Source: Dactylosporangium sucinum (GTDB taxonomy: Bacteria; Actinomycetota; Actinomycetes; Mycobacteriales; Micromonosporaceae). Taken from it: 51,807 bases of DNA. Under the pieces are notes generated by a model. It was not told where the DNA came from. It saw only the letters and a list, made by a program, of their open reading frames with translations, and ran no database searches. Below, one piece after another: positions 16,182 through 24,849 of this stretch; positions within the stretch are counted from its first letter, which is position 1, and the number at the start of each line of letters is the position of its first letter. Where the stretch lies: positions 89,059-140,865 of the forward strand of contig NZ_BMPI01000027.1 in assembly GCF_014647515.1 (NCBI RefSeq), read 5' to 3'. Both the position numbers and the translations under genes were made by a program.

Positions 16182-18869
16182 ATGGGCACGTCCGTGTTGC
16201 CGGAGACGCAGGAGCCGCCGTTCCACGCGCTGTCGGTCGGCGAGGCGCTCGCCGCCGAGCGCGTCGAGCCGCAGGCCGGGCTGTCCGGCGACGAGGTCGA
16301 GCGGCGGCGGGCCGGCTACGGGCCGAATCGGTTCACCGAGGGCAAGCGGGAGCCGCGGTGGCGGGCGTTCGCCCGGCAGTACGCCGACCCGATGCAGATC
16401 GTGCTGCTCGTGGCCGGGCTCGGCAGCATGTTCCTGCTCCGGCAGTACGGCACCGGCCTGCTGCTCGTCGCCCTCACCCTGCTCAACGCCGTGCTCGGGC
16501 TGCGGCAGGAGGGCAAGGCCGCCGCCGCGGTCAGCGCGCTGCAGCAGGCGATGATCACCCGGGCGCGGGTGCGGCGGGACGGGCGCGCCGACGAGGTGCC
16601 CGCCGAGGACCTCGTACCGGGGGACGTCGTGCTCGTCGAGGCCGGCGACCGGGTGCCCGCCGACGGGCGGCTCGTGCGCAGCGCGCGGCTCGAGGTCGAC
16701 GAGTCGGCCCTCACCGGCGAGAGCGTGCCGGTCGGCAAGGACGCCGCGGTCGTCGCCGCGGTCGCGGCGCCGCTCGGCGACCGGACCGACATGGCATACA
16801 TGCACACGAACGTCACCCGCGGCACCGGCGAGATGGTCGTCACGGCGACGGGCATGGCCACCGAGGTCGGACGCATCTCCGGGATGCTGCAGGAGGGCAA
16901 GGAGCCGCCGACGCCGCTGACCCGGCAGCTGTCCCGGCTGACCAACCAGATCCTGCTCGTCGCCGGCGTCGCCCTGCTGCTGTCGGTGGCGCTGAGCCTG
17001 GCCCGGGGCAACACCCTCGACGTCGTCCTCACGGCGGCCATCGCGTTCGCGATCTCGGCGATCCCGACCGGGCTGCCGGCCGTGGTGACCACGATCCTGT
17101 CGCTCGGCACGCAGCTGCTGGCCCGGTCCAACGCGATCGTCAAGCGCCTGCGCTCGACCGAGACGCTCGGCTCCACGTCGGCGATCAACTCGGACAAGAC
17201 CGGGACGCTGACGCTGAACCAGATGACGGTGACGGAGCTGGCGATCCCGGGCCGGCGATACACGGTGAGCGGCACCGGCTACGCCGCCGAAGGGGACATC
17301 CGGCGGGTGGCCGGCGATCCCGACGTACCGCTGGAGCCCTTCCTGCTGCCGATGGCGCTGGCCGGCGACGCGGTCGTCACCGACGGGCGGCTCGTGGGTG
17401 ACCCGACCGAGGGTGCGCTGGTCGTCCTCGCCGGGAAGGGGCACCTCGACGTGGCGGCGACGCGGCAGCGGTACCCCCGCGTCGCCGAGGTGCCCTTCGA
17501 CGCGGCCTACAAGCTCATGGCCACATTCCACCACCTGGACGGCGTGGTGCGCTGCTTCGTCAAGGGCGCCCCGGACCAGCTGCTCGCCCGGGCCGGCACC
17601 GTCGTGACGCCCGACGGCGGGACCGTGGAGCTCGACGACGAGCTGCGCCGGCGGTACCTCGCCGAGAACGAGCGCATGGCCGGCCAGGGCCTGCGCGTGA
17701 TGGCCACCGCCCGCAAGGACCTCGACCCGCGCAGCTTCGACCCGCACGACGACCTCCTCGGCCAGCTCGACGGGCTCACCCTGCTCGCCCTCGCGGGCAT
17801 CGTCGACCCGCCGCGCCCGCAGGCGAAGGACGCGATCGCGCGGGCGCACGCGGCCGGCATCGAGGTCCGCATGATCACCGGCGACCACGCGGTCACCGCC
17901 GGCGCGGTGGCGCGGCAGCTCGGCATCCCCGGCCGGGCCATCACCGGCGCCGAGTTCGCCGCCATGGACGACGACGAGGCGCTGCGCGAGATCGGCGGCA
18001 TCGGCGTCATCGCGCGGGTGACCCCCGAGCACAAGGTGCGCCTGGTCGAGGTCCTGCGCCGCAAGGGGCACATCGTCGCGATGACCGGCGACGGGGTCAA
18101 CGACGCGCCGGCGCTCAAGCACGCCGACATCGGCATCGCGATGGGCATCACCGGCACGGACGTGTCGAAGGAAGCCGCCGCGATGATCCTCACCGACGAC
18201 GACTTCGCCACCATCGTCAAGGCGGTCGCGATCGGGCGGGCGCTGTACGACAACCTCAAGCGGTACGTCTACTTCCAGATGGGCGCCCTCATCGGCTTCA
18301 TCGCCACGTTCCTCGGCGCCGGCATCTTCGGCGTCGTGGCCGGCGTGCCGTTCCTGCCGCTGCAGACGCTGTGGGTCAACTTCACCACGCAGGTGTTCCA
18401 GGCGATCGGCCTCGGCTACGGCCGCCCCGAGCCCGACATCATGCGGCGCCCTCCCCGCGGCGCCGACGAGGCGCTGCTGCCCGGGCGCACCCTGGCCTGG
18501 CTGGCGGTGCTCGGCGTCGTCCTCGGCGGCACCACCCTCGCGGTGCTCGCCTGGGCGGACGCCGCCCACGGCCGCCAGACCGCCCGCACCATGGGCCTGA
18601 CCACGTTCTCGCTGCTCAACCTCTACCTCTCGGCGACCGTGCGCAGCCAGACCCGCTCGGTGTTCAGCCTCGACACCTTCGACGACCGTCGCTTCGTGGT
18701 CGCCAGCGGCCTGTCGCTGCTGGCCATCGTCCTCGCCACCGAGCTCGGCCCCTTCCAGCGGCTCCTCGGCACCGTCCACCTCGACCTGGCCCAGTGGCTG
18801 GTCTGCGTCGTGGCCGCCGCGTCCGTCCTCGTCGTGACGGAGGTGCGCAAGGCGGTGCTGCGCCGGTGA
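16182..18869 (+). CDS. P2-type cation-transporting ATPase with non-canonical ion site
   Basis: The 895-aa protein has the full P-type ATPase plan: N-terminal cation-ATPase domain, actuator domain with TGES, phosphorylated Asp338 in DKTGTLT, nucleotide-binding domain with KGAP, and hinge motif TGDGVNDAP. The sequence most resembles SERCA/PMR1-type pumps in layout. However the M4 motif is P295-T-G-L-P where Ca2+ pumps have PEGLP, the M5 Glu position reads Phe706 (GALIGFIATF), and the M6 segment LWVNFTTQ has Gln737 where Ca2+ pumps have Asp. The acidic Ca2+ ligands are therefore missing and the ion is unknown. GAGGAGG precedes the ATG. The gene is coupled to the AI-2E-family gene by a four-base overlap. 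Confidence 0.9.
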   Translation: MGTSVLPETQEPPFHALSVGEALAAERVEPQAGLSGDEVERRRAGYGPNRFTEGKREPRWRAFARQYADPMQIVLLVAGLGSMFLLRQYGTGLLLVALTLLNAVLGLRQEGKAAAAVSALQQAMITRARVRRDGRADEVPAEDLVPGDVVLVEAGDRVPADGRLVRSARLEVDESALTGESVPVGKDAAVVAAVAAPLGDRTDMAYMHTNVTRGTGEMVVTATGMATEVGRISGMLQEGKEPPTPLTRQLSRLTNQILLVAGVALLLSVALSLARGNTLDVVLTAAIAFAISAIPTGLPAVVTTILSLGTQLLARSNAIVKRLRSTETLGSTSAINSDKTGTLTLNQMTVTELAIPGRRYTVSGTGYAAEGDIRRVAGDPDVPLEPFLLPMALAGDAVVTDGRLVGDPTEGALVVLAGKGHLDVAATRQRYPRVAEVPFDAAYKLMATFHHLDGVVRCFVKGAPDQLLARAGTVVTPDGGTVELDDELRRRYLAENERMAGQGLRVMATARKDLDPRSFDPHDDLLGQLDGLTLLALAGIVDPPRPQAKDAIARAHAAGIEVRMITGDHAVTAGAVARQLGIPGRAITGAEFAAMDDDEALREIGGIGVIARVTPEHKVRLVEVLRRKGHIVAMTGDGVNDAPALKHADIGIAMGITGTDVSKEAAAMILTDDDFATIVKAVAIGRALYDNLKRYVYFQMGALIGFIATFLGAGIFGVVAGVPFLPLQTLWVNFTTQVFQAIGLGYGRPEPDIMRRPPRGADEALLPGRTLAWLAVLGVVLGGTTLAVLAWADAAHGRQTARTMGLTTFSLLNLYLSATVRSQTRSVFSLDTFDDRRFVVASGLSLLAIVLATELGPFQRLLGTVHLDLAQWLVCVVAAASVLVVTEVRKAVLRR

Positions 18870-19864
18870 GCTCCGGCTGGCTCGCGCGGCTGGGCCGCAC
18901 CGGGTGGTCGGTCGCCGGCGCGATCGGCGGCGCGGCGCTGCTCGCGGTGGCGGTGGGAGTGCTGGTACCGCTGGTCATGCCCGTCCTCATGATGATCGTC
19001 ATCGCCGCAACGGTGCAGCCGCTCGTCGCCCGGCTGCGCCGGCTCGGCCTGGCCACGTCGCCGGCGTCGCTGCTCGGCGCGATCGTCGTGCCGCTCGCCC
19101 TGGCGATCGTCGGCGCCCTGCTGGTGTGGGTGCTGGTGCAGCAGGCCTCCGACTGGAAGCCCGCCCTGGCCGAGGCCGGCCGCCGGCTGCACGACGCGAT
19201 CGGCGCCGACCCGGTGCAGACCATCCTCAAGTCCACGACCTGGCGCACCGCGCTGCTCGGCGTCGGCGCCGCGTTCGCCAACGGCGCGATCCTCATCGGT
19301 CAGGTCGCGATCGGCATCCTGGCCGGCGTGTACCTGCTGTACTACATGCTGCGCGACGGCCCCCGCTGCGTCGCCGCGATCGAGCGGCGGCTGCCCGCCG
19401 CGGCCGGCCCGCCGCACGACCTCGTCGAGCGCGCCGCGACGCAGCTGCGGCGGTACATGCTCGGCACCACGGTCGTGGCGGTCATGGACGCGGCCGTCAT
19501 CACCCTCGGCGCGGCGATCCTGCGGGTGCCGTTCCTGCTGACCATCGCCATCGTCACCTTCGTGACCGCCTTCGTGCCCTACCTGGGCGCCTGGATCGCG
19601 GCCATCTTCGCGGTGCTGCTGGCCCTCGGCGCGGGCGGCGTGACCACGGCGGTGTGGATGGTCGTGATCGTGCTCATCACCCAGAACGTCCTCGAAGGCA
19701 TCCTGCGCCCGTTCGTCTTCGGCCGCGCCCTGAACCTCCACCCCGTCGTGGTGCTGGCGGCGACCGTGCTGGGCGCGGCGCTGGGCGGCCTGTGCGGGGT
19801 CTTCCTCGCCCCGCCGCTGGCCGCCATCGCCCGCTCGTGGTGGTCGGCGCGCCACCAGGCCTGA
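18866..19864 (+). CDS. AI-2E-family transporter (UPF0118)
   Basis: The 332-aa product has about seven or eight membrane helices: two near the start (LLAVAVGVLVPLVMPVLMMI), a long amphipathic segment (residues 95-145), and a C-terminal group including FLLTIAIVTFVTAFVPYLG and the family motif LEGILRPFVFGRALNLHPVV. The family includes TqsA-type autoinducer-2 exporters and Na+/H+ antiporters; the function here is not fixed. It begins with a GTG inside the ATPase stop (GTGA), so it is made together with the P-type ATPase, which suggests a joint role in ion or envelope homeostasis. Confidence 0.88.
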   Translation: MSSGWLARLGRTGWSVAGAIGGAALLAVAVGVLVPLVMPVLMMIVIAATVQPLVARLRRLGLATSPASLLGAIVVPLALAIVGALLVWVLVQQASDWKPALAEAGRRLHDAIGADPVQTILKSTTWRTALLGVGAAFANGAILIGQVAIGILAGVYLLYYMLRDGPRCVAAIERRLPAAAGPPHDLVERAATQLRRYMLGTTVVAVMDAAVITLGAAILRVPFLLTIAIVTFVTAFVPYLGAWIAAIFAVLLALGAGGVTTAVWMVVIVLITQNVLEGILRPFVFGRALNLHPVVVLAATVLGAALGGLCGVFLAPPLAAIARSWWSARHQA

Positions 19865-20001
19865 GCCGGCAGCTGTGCGCGCGAGTGGACCTCCGGCGGC
19901 AAGCCCGACCAGGAGGACGGCGGGCGCGTCTGCTGAGCCGGCCGGGGCGGACGGTCGCGGACGCCGCCCGCGTCCAGCGGCCCGGTTCGTAGACCGGCCG
20001 G

Positions 20002-20395
20002 GTGCCCGCGTTGCCGTTGCCCGATCCGTCGCTCGGTGACGGGGTCGTGCTGTTGCGGGCCTGGCGGGACGCGGACGCCCGGCAGCGCTACGAGGCGTTC
20101 TCCGACGAGCTGTGCCAGCGGTTCTCGTGGCCGCGGGTCGAGCCGGTCACCGAGGCCGACGTCGCGGCCGGGCACGAGCGCAACGAGCGGGGAGCGGCGG
20201 GCCGGGCAGGCGATCGGCCTCGCCGTCGTGGACCATGCCGAGCCGGGGCGGGTCTGGGGCGCGGTCTCCCTCTACGACCTCGCCGAGCGCTGCGGGTTCC
20301 GCCGGGAGGGCGTGCTGCGGTCGCACCTGTGGTTCAAGGGGGCGCGCCGCGACACGGTGATGTTCAGCCTGCTGCCGGGCGAGCTCAGGCGTTGA
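20002..20395 (+). pseudogene. Broken GNAT acetyltransferase
   Basis: A GTG at 20002 opens a RimJ/RimL-type acetyltransferase frame (DGVVLLRAWRDADARQRYEA). Near 20190-20205 the homology jumps to another frame (AGQAIGLAVVDHAEPG), and then it runs directly from VWGAVSLYDL into AERCGFRREGVLRSHLWFKG. Intact proteins have about 60-70 residues between those points, including the acetyl-CoA-binding R/Q-x-x-G-x-G/A loop, which is absent. A frameshift plus an internal deletion therefore make it non-functional. Its 3' end overlaps the convergent wrbA gene by 11 bases. Confidence 0.75.
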
Positions 20396-20990
20396 GCTTG
20401 GCCGCGATGCGGATCACCCGCTCCGCCAGATGGTCGAGGGCGGCGAGCTGCGCGTCACCCAGGGGGATGTCGTTGGCGCCGCCCGTCACGTGGGACACGC
20501 CGTACGGGTTGCCGTCGACGAACTTCAGCGGGTCGGTGTAGCCGGGTGCGGCCAGCACGCCGCCGAAGTGGTGGATCGTGTTGTACAGCGCGAGCAGCGT
20601 CGACTCCTGGCCGCCGTGCATGGTCATCGACGCGGTGAAGCCGGCGTAGACCTTGTCGGCCAGCAGGCCCTGCAACCACTGCGGGCCGAGCGTGTCGAGG
20701 TACTGCTTGAGCTGGCTGGCCACGTTGCCGTAGCGGGTGGGCGAGCCGAACAGCACGGCGTCCGCCCACACCACGTCGTCCGGCACCGCCTTCGGCTCGT
20801 CCTTGGTGCGCTCGAAGTGCCTGCTCCAGGCCGCGTTCGAGGCGATGGCCGCCGCGGGCGCGAGCTCGGCGACCTGGCGCATCCGCACCTCCGCCCCGGC
20901 CTTCTCGCCGGCCGCGGCCAGCCGCTGGGCCATCGCGTGCACGGTGCCGGTCGCGGAGTAGTAGACGACGGCGAGCTTGGGCTGGGTCAT
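20385..20990 (-). CDS. wrbA: WrbA-type NAD(P)H:quinone oxidoreductase
   Basis: The 201-aa flavoprotein begins PKLAVVYYSATGTVHAMAQR, the FMN phosphate-binding loop of flavodoxin-like WrbA proteins. Further family marks are ADAVLFGSPTRYGNVASQLK, the AGFTASMTMHGGQESTLLAL segment (split as GFTASMTMHGGQE and STLLAL) and a late GVSHVTGG loop. It reduces quinones by two electrons and protects against oxidative stress in the cytoplasm. The ATG at 20990 is preferred because GAGAGG sits about eight bases upstream; an in-frame start at 21011 would lie over it. It is convergent with the acetyltransferase pseudogene. Confidence 0.92.
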   Translation of the reverse strand: MTQPKLAVVYYSATGTVHAMAQRLAAAGEKAGAEVRMRQVAELAPAAAIASNAAWSRHFERTKDEPKAVPDDVVWADAVLFGSPTRYGNVASQLKQYLDTLGPQWLQGLLADKVYAGFTASMTMHGGQESTLLALYNTIHHFGGVLAAPGYTDPLKFVDGNPYGVSHVTGGANDIPLGDAQLAALDHLAERVIRIAAKLNA

Positions 20991-21033
20991 CACCCGGGTC
21001 CTCTCGGTCAAAGCGGCGATCCGCCACCTACCC

Positions 21034-21056
21034 GCCCGTTCGCCGGAGAAACGGGC
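21034..21056 (-). terminator. Hairpin downstream of the PucR gene
   Basis: GCCCGTT (21034-21040) pairs with AACGGGC (21050-21056) around nine bases, 37 bases past the pucR-type stop codon. A moderate terminator candidate. Confidence 0.4.
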
Positions 21057-21092
21057 CGGCCCGCGGCGCGGCAGCCGCCGCCCGGGGACCGG

Positions 21093-22520
21093 TCAGCCGG
21101 CGATCGAGCGCAGGCGCACGGCCAGCCACAGTTCGGCGCGGACGTCCGGCGAGTCCAGGTCCCGGCCGGTGAGCTCGGCGACCCGGCGGATCCGGTTGCG
21201 GACCGTGTGCCGGTGCACCCCGAGCTCGGCCGCCGCCGGGTCCCACTGCCCGTGGTGGCGCAGCCAGACGGCGAGGGTGCCGGTCAGGTCACCCAGCGGC
21301 GCCAGCAGCGCGTCGGCGAACGCCCGCCCGGCGGCCCCGGGCAGCAGCCCGAGCAGCCCGCCGCCGGCGAGGTCGGCGAACCGCACGAGCCGCGTCCCGG
21401 CCCGCCTCGCGGCATCGGCGGCGACGAGTGCCTGCCGGTGCCCGTCGGCGAGGAACTCCAGCGGTACCGCCTCGGAGACCCCCACCGAGAGTCCCGCCAC
21501 CGGGTCGCGGGGCACGGCGCCGAGCACGACGAGGTGGTCGTCCAGCTCGGCGAAGAACCCGTCGAGCTGCTCCAGCTGGGCCTCCCGGGCGGCGGCCGGC
21601 CCGGTCAGGACGGTCACCGGGCCGGGCGCCGGCGGCGCCTCCCACACGGCGAGCGCGACGTCGGTGGCGAGCGCCGTGTGCCCGTCGAGCAGCAGCCGCA
21701 GCAGCCCGGTGCGCAGCCGCCGGTGCGCCCGGTCGAGCGCGGTGGACCGGGCCACGGCCAGGGTCAGCACCGACGCGGCGGCGCCGATGATCTGCTGCGC
21801 GGTCCGGTCGAGGGGGTCCGGCCGCCCGACGACGAGCACCCGGCGCCCGACGACCTGCGCCACGACGTGCTCCCCGCCCGCCTCGAAGGCCGCGCTGGCG
21901 AGCCGCCCCCGGCGCAGCCGGTCGAGGGCCGGCCCGACACCGGCCCGCCGCAAAGGCGCGGACGTGGCAGGGCGCGCGGGCGCCGCGTGCAGGACCGTGC
22001 CCGAGCGGTCCAGCAGCGCCGCCCAGCCGCCGAGGAGCTGGGCCAGCCGGCGGACCACTCCCGCCGGGCCCTGCGCGCCGAGCGCGACCCGGGTCAGGGA
22101 CTGCTGCGCCGAGTTGGTCGCGACGACCTCCGCGTAGGCGTCGGCGGCCTGCGCGGCCGACACCGCCTTGCTGATCGCGATGAAGGGCACCTCGCGCGGC
22201 ACCTCCAGCACCGGCAGCCCGGCGGCGTCGGCCGCCGCGAGCAGCCCGTCCGGCGGGGCCGCGTGGCTGAGGCCGGTGCCGAAGCCGAGGCCGCTCACCC
22301 CCCGCCCGGCCAGCCGCGCCACGAACGCGGTGAGGTCCGAGCCCGGCGCCAGCCCGAGGCCCGTCGTCAGCAGCAGCTCGCCGCCGTCGAGGAACGGCGT
22401 CGGGTCGGCCAGCTCGCTCACGTGCACCCAGCTGACGACCCGGTCCAGCGCGGCGCCGCCGGCCACGACCCGCAGGTGCAGGCGGGCGTCGGCGGCGAGG
22501 TCGGCCAGGGTGAGCGGCAC
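21093..22520 (-). CDS. PucR-family transcriptional regulator
   Basis: The 475-aa protein has the PucR N-terminal sensory domain (LTLADLAADARLHLRVVAGG, then VSWVHVSELADPTPFLDGGE and LLLTTGLGL), a central GGDEF-like CdaR region, and the C-terminal HTH_30 domain (DPAAAELGVHRHTVRNRIRR, VAELTGRDLDSP). Such regulators activate purine, amino-acid or aldehyde catabolism genes, usually divergent ones. The GTG start has AGGAGG at the right distance. It is divergent from an aldehyde dehydrogenase 59 bases away, its probable target. Confidence 0.93.
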   Translation of the reverse strand: MPLTLADLAADARLHLRVVAGGAALDRVVSWVHVSELADPTPFLDGGELLLTTGLGLAPGSDLTAFVARLAGRGVSGLGFGTGLSHAAPPDGLLAAADAAGLPVLEVPREVPFIAISKAVSAAQAADAYAEVVATNSAQQSLTRVALGAQGPAGVVRRLAQLLGGWAALLDRSGTVLHAAPARPATSAPLRRAGVGPALDRLRRGRLASAAFEAGGEHVVAQVVGRRVLVVGRPDPLDRTAQQIIGAAASVLTLAVARSTALDRAHRRLRTGLLRLLLDGHTALATDVALAVWEAPPAPGPVTVLTGPAAAREAQLEQLDGFFAELDDHLVVLGAVPRDPVAGLSVGVSEAVPLEFLADGHRQALVAADAARRAGTRLVRFADLAGGGLLGLLPGAAGRAFADALLAPLGDLTGTLAVWLRHHGQWDPAAAELGVHRHTVRNRIRRVAELTGRDLDSPDVRAELWLAVRLRSIAG

Positions 22521-22579
22521 GGGCGGGAGCCTCCTGGACAGTTCGGCGAAGTCTCACTGTCAGGTTATCCAGATCGGCC

Positions 22580-24067
22580 ATGCCGCCGGCGGGCGAGGGC
22601 ACCGATGCTGGCTGCGTGACCAGAGGAATCGGCGCCGCGGCCGCCGGCGAGACGACCCCGTACCGGGTGGCCGGGCGCCCGGCGTCCAGCAAGGACATCG
22701 TCGAGGTGCGCAGCCCCTACGACGGCAAGCTCGCCGGGACGACGAGCAACGCCACGGCGGCGGACATCGAGGACGCCGTCGCGGCGGCGGCGACCGCGGA
22801 CCGGGCGCTGCCGGCGCACGCCCGGGCCGCGGCCCTCGACCACGTGTCGCGCCGGCTGGCCGAGCGGGCCGCCGAGGTCGCCGCGCTCGTCACGGCCGAG
22901 TCGGGCAAGCCGGTCAAGTGGGCGGCGGCCGAGGTGACCCGCGCGGTGTCGACGTTCCGCTGGGCGGCCGAGGAGGCCCGCCGGGACTCCGGCGAGCTGC
23001 AGCGGCTCGACACCGACCCCGCGTCGACCGGCCGCCTGGCGCTGGTCCGCCGGGCGCCGCGCGGCCCGGTGCTCGGCATCACGCCGTTCAACTTCCCGCT
23101 CAACCTGGTCGCCCACAAGGTCGCGCCGGCCATCGCCGCCGGCTGCCCGATCATCGTCAAGCCCGCGCCCGCGACGCCTCTCACCGCGCTGCTGCTCGGC
23201 GAGCTGCTCGCCGAGACCGGCCTGCCGGAGGGCGCCTGGTCGGTGCTGCCGATGACGAACGCGACCGCCGCCGAGCTGGTCGCCGACCCCCGGCTGCCGG
23301 TGGTGTCGTTCACCGGCTCGGTGCCGGTCGGCTGGTCGATCCGCGACCGGGTGCCGCGCAAGCACGTGACCCTCGAACTGGGCGGCAACGCGGCGGCCGT
23401 CGTCTGTCCTGATTGGACGGACCTGGCGGGGGCGGCCCGCCGGATCGCGACGTTCGCGATGTACCAGGCCGGCCAGTCCTGCATCTCGGTCCAGCGGGTC
23501 TACGCCCACCGGGCGGTCTACGCCGAGCTCGCCGACCGGGTGGTCGCCGAGGTGCGCGCGCTGCGCACCGGCGACCCCACCGACCCGGCCACCGACGTCG
23601 GCCCGCTCATCGACGAGGCGGCGGCCGGCCGGGTCCAGTCGTGGGTGCAGGAGGCGGTCGCGGCCGGCGCCAGGATCCTCACCGGGGGCGAGCGCGACGG
23701 CGCGACGATGGCTCCGACGGTACTGGCGGGAGCGCCCGACGACTGCCGGGTCAACGCCGACGAGGTGTTCGGCCCGGTGCTGACCCTGGCCCCGGTGGAC
23801 GACGTCGACGAGGCGTTCGCGCGGATCAACGCGTCCCGGTTCGGCCTGCAGGCCGGCGTCTTCACGCACGACCTGCGCACGGCGTTCCGCGCCTCGGCCG
23901 ACCTCGACGTCGGCGGCGTGATCGTCGGGGACGTGCCGAGCTACCGCGCCGACCAGCTGCCGTACGGCGGGGTCAAGGACTCCGGCACCGGACGCGAGGG
24001 CGTCCGCGCCGCGATGGACGACCTCACCGAGGCGCGGACCCTGGTCCTCACCGGCATCCGGTGGTGA
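22580..24067 (+). CDS. NAD(P)-dependent aldehyde dehydrogenase
   Basis: The product (495 aa from ATG 22580) carries all ALDH marks: GITPFNFPLNLVAHKVAPAI for cofactor binding, SFTGSVPVGW, general base Glu in LELGGN, catalytic Cys301 in AGQSCISVQR, and EVFGPVLTLAPVDDVDEAF. The Asn-Leu-Val-Ala-His-Lys pattern fits the lactaldehyde/benzaldehyde-type ALDH subgroup rather than betaine- or retinal-type enzymes. It oxidises an aldehyde to the acid in the cytoplasm. A GTG at 22616 is an alternative start; the ATG lies only a few bases past a TTATCC-like -10, so the message may be nearly leaderless. It is divergent from the PucR regulator, which likely activates it. Confidence 0.9.
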   Translation: MPPAGEGTDAGCVTRGIGAAAAGETTPYRVAGRPASSKDIVEVRSPYDGKLAGTTSNATAADIEDAVAAAATADRALPAHARAAALDHVSRRLAERAAEVAALVTAESGKPVKWAAAEVTRAVSTFRWAAEEARRDSGELQRLDTDPASTGRLALVRRAPRGPVLGITPFNFPLNLVAHKVAPAIAAGCPIIVKPAPATPLTALLLGELLAETGLPEGAWSVLPMTNATAAELVADPRLPVVSFTGSVPVGWSIRDRVPRKHVTLELGGNAAAVVCPDWTDLAGAARRIATFAMYQAGQSCISVQRVYAHRAVYAELADRVVAEVRALRTGDPTDPATDVGPLIDEAAAGRVQSWVQEAVAAGARILTGGERDGATMAPTVLAGAPDDCRVNADEVFGPVLTLAPVDDVDEAFARINASRFGLQAGVFTHDLRTAFRASADLDVGGVIVGDVPSYRADQLPYGGVKDSGTGREGVRAAMDDLTEARTLVLTGIRW

Positions 24068-24138
24068 CCGAGCCGGCGTCGGCCGACCTCGGCGCGGCTC
24101 CCGCCTCGGCCATCCGGCCATGGTAGGCGGCGGCCGAC

Positions 24139-24756
24139 TCAGGCGGTCTCGCTCCGCGGCCCGAGCAGGGCGCGGGCGAAGCCGGCCTCGACGCGGGCGG
24201 CGGCGCGGGTCACGGCGGGCAGGGTGACCGCCAGGACCGCGGCGACGACCAGGTAGAAGACCACGGCCGTCAGGTAGGCGTCGCCGAGGCCGATGAGCTC
24301 GGGCAGCTCGTGGTCGTCCGGCCCGTCCGGCAGCGCCCAGCCCCACAGCGACCAGGTGAGGCTGCCGAGCGCGGCGGCCCACCAGCTCACGACGATGCAG
24401 AAGGCGACGGTGCTGGGGATCCACCGCAGCAGCGCGTGCGCCAGGTCCCGCCACGACTGCGGGTCGGCGAACATCCGCCACGTCCCGGTGCGGTACACGG
24501 GCCGTGGCACCGCCTCGCCGAGCACGTCGGCGACCCGCGCACGCTCGGCGGTGGCGAAGGTGCGCGCCAGGGTCAGCGCGGCGACGGCGAGCGGCACGCC
24601 GACCCACACCACGGCCAGCCCGACCCCCATGGTGACGGTGGTGAGGCACAGCACGAACGCGGCGAGCGCGACGGGGAACCCGGTGAGCACGTAGCGGGTG
24701 TCGGCGGCGAGGCGCGGCAGTGTGCGGGGGGCCTCGATGTAGGTCGTCGTCGTCAT
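24139..24756 (-). CDS. Stand-alone membrane sensor-domain protein
   Basis: From the ATG at 24756 the product is 205 aa. It begins TTTTYIEAPRTLPRLAADTR then YVLTGFPVALAAFVLCLTTV, the opening of the actinobacterial putative sensor domain normally fused to a histidine kinase. Four membrane helices are seen: two at residues about 25-70 and two later (WIPSTVAFCIVVSWWAAALG and AYLTAVVFYLVVAAVLAVTL). No kinase or response-regulator gene is adjacent, so it acts alone or with a distant partner. No ribosome site is seen before the ATG, which may mean a leaderless message. Confidence 0.7.
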   Translation of the reverse strand: MTTTTYIEAPRTLPRLAADTRYVLTGFPVALAAFVLCLTTVTMGVGLAVVWVGVPLAVAALTLARTFATAERARVADVLGEAVPRPVYRTGTWRMFADPQSWRDLAHALLRWIPSTVAFCIVVSWWAAALGSLTWSLWGWALPDGPDDHELPELIGLGDAYLTAVVFYLVVAAVLAVTLPAVTRAAARVEAGFARALLGPRSETA

Positions 24757-24849
24757 GGCTACGACGCTATGGATCGACGCCCCCGAAACCGATCCGGCGA
24801 GCCGCCCGAGGCCGGGTAGGGCCAGCCCCACCCCGGCTCCGGCCGGGGC

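Noticed and set aside
15933..18779. 948-codon minus-strand open frame
   Set aside because: It is antisense to the P-type ATPase, lacks any motif, and has biased composition; the ATPase strand has all catalytic motifs.
18866..19864. AI-2E-family gene as evidence for AI-2 quorum sensing
   Set aside because: The family covers several transport functions, and no luxS or lsr-type gene is in the window.
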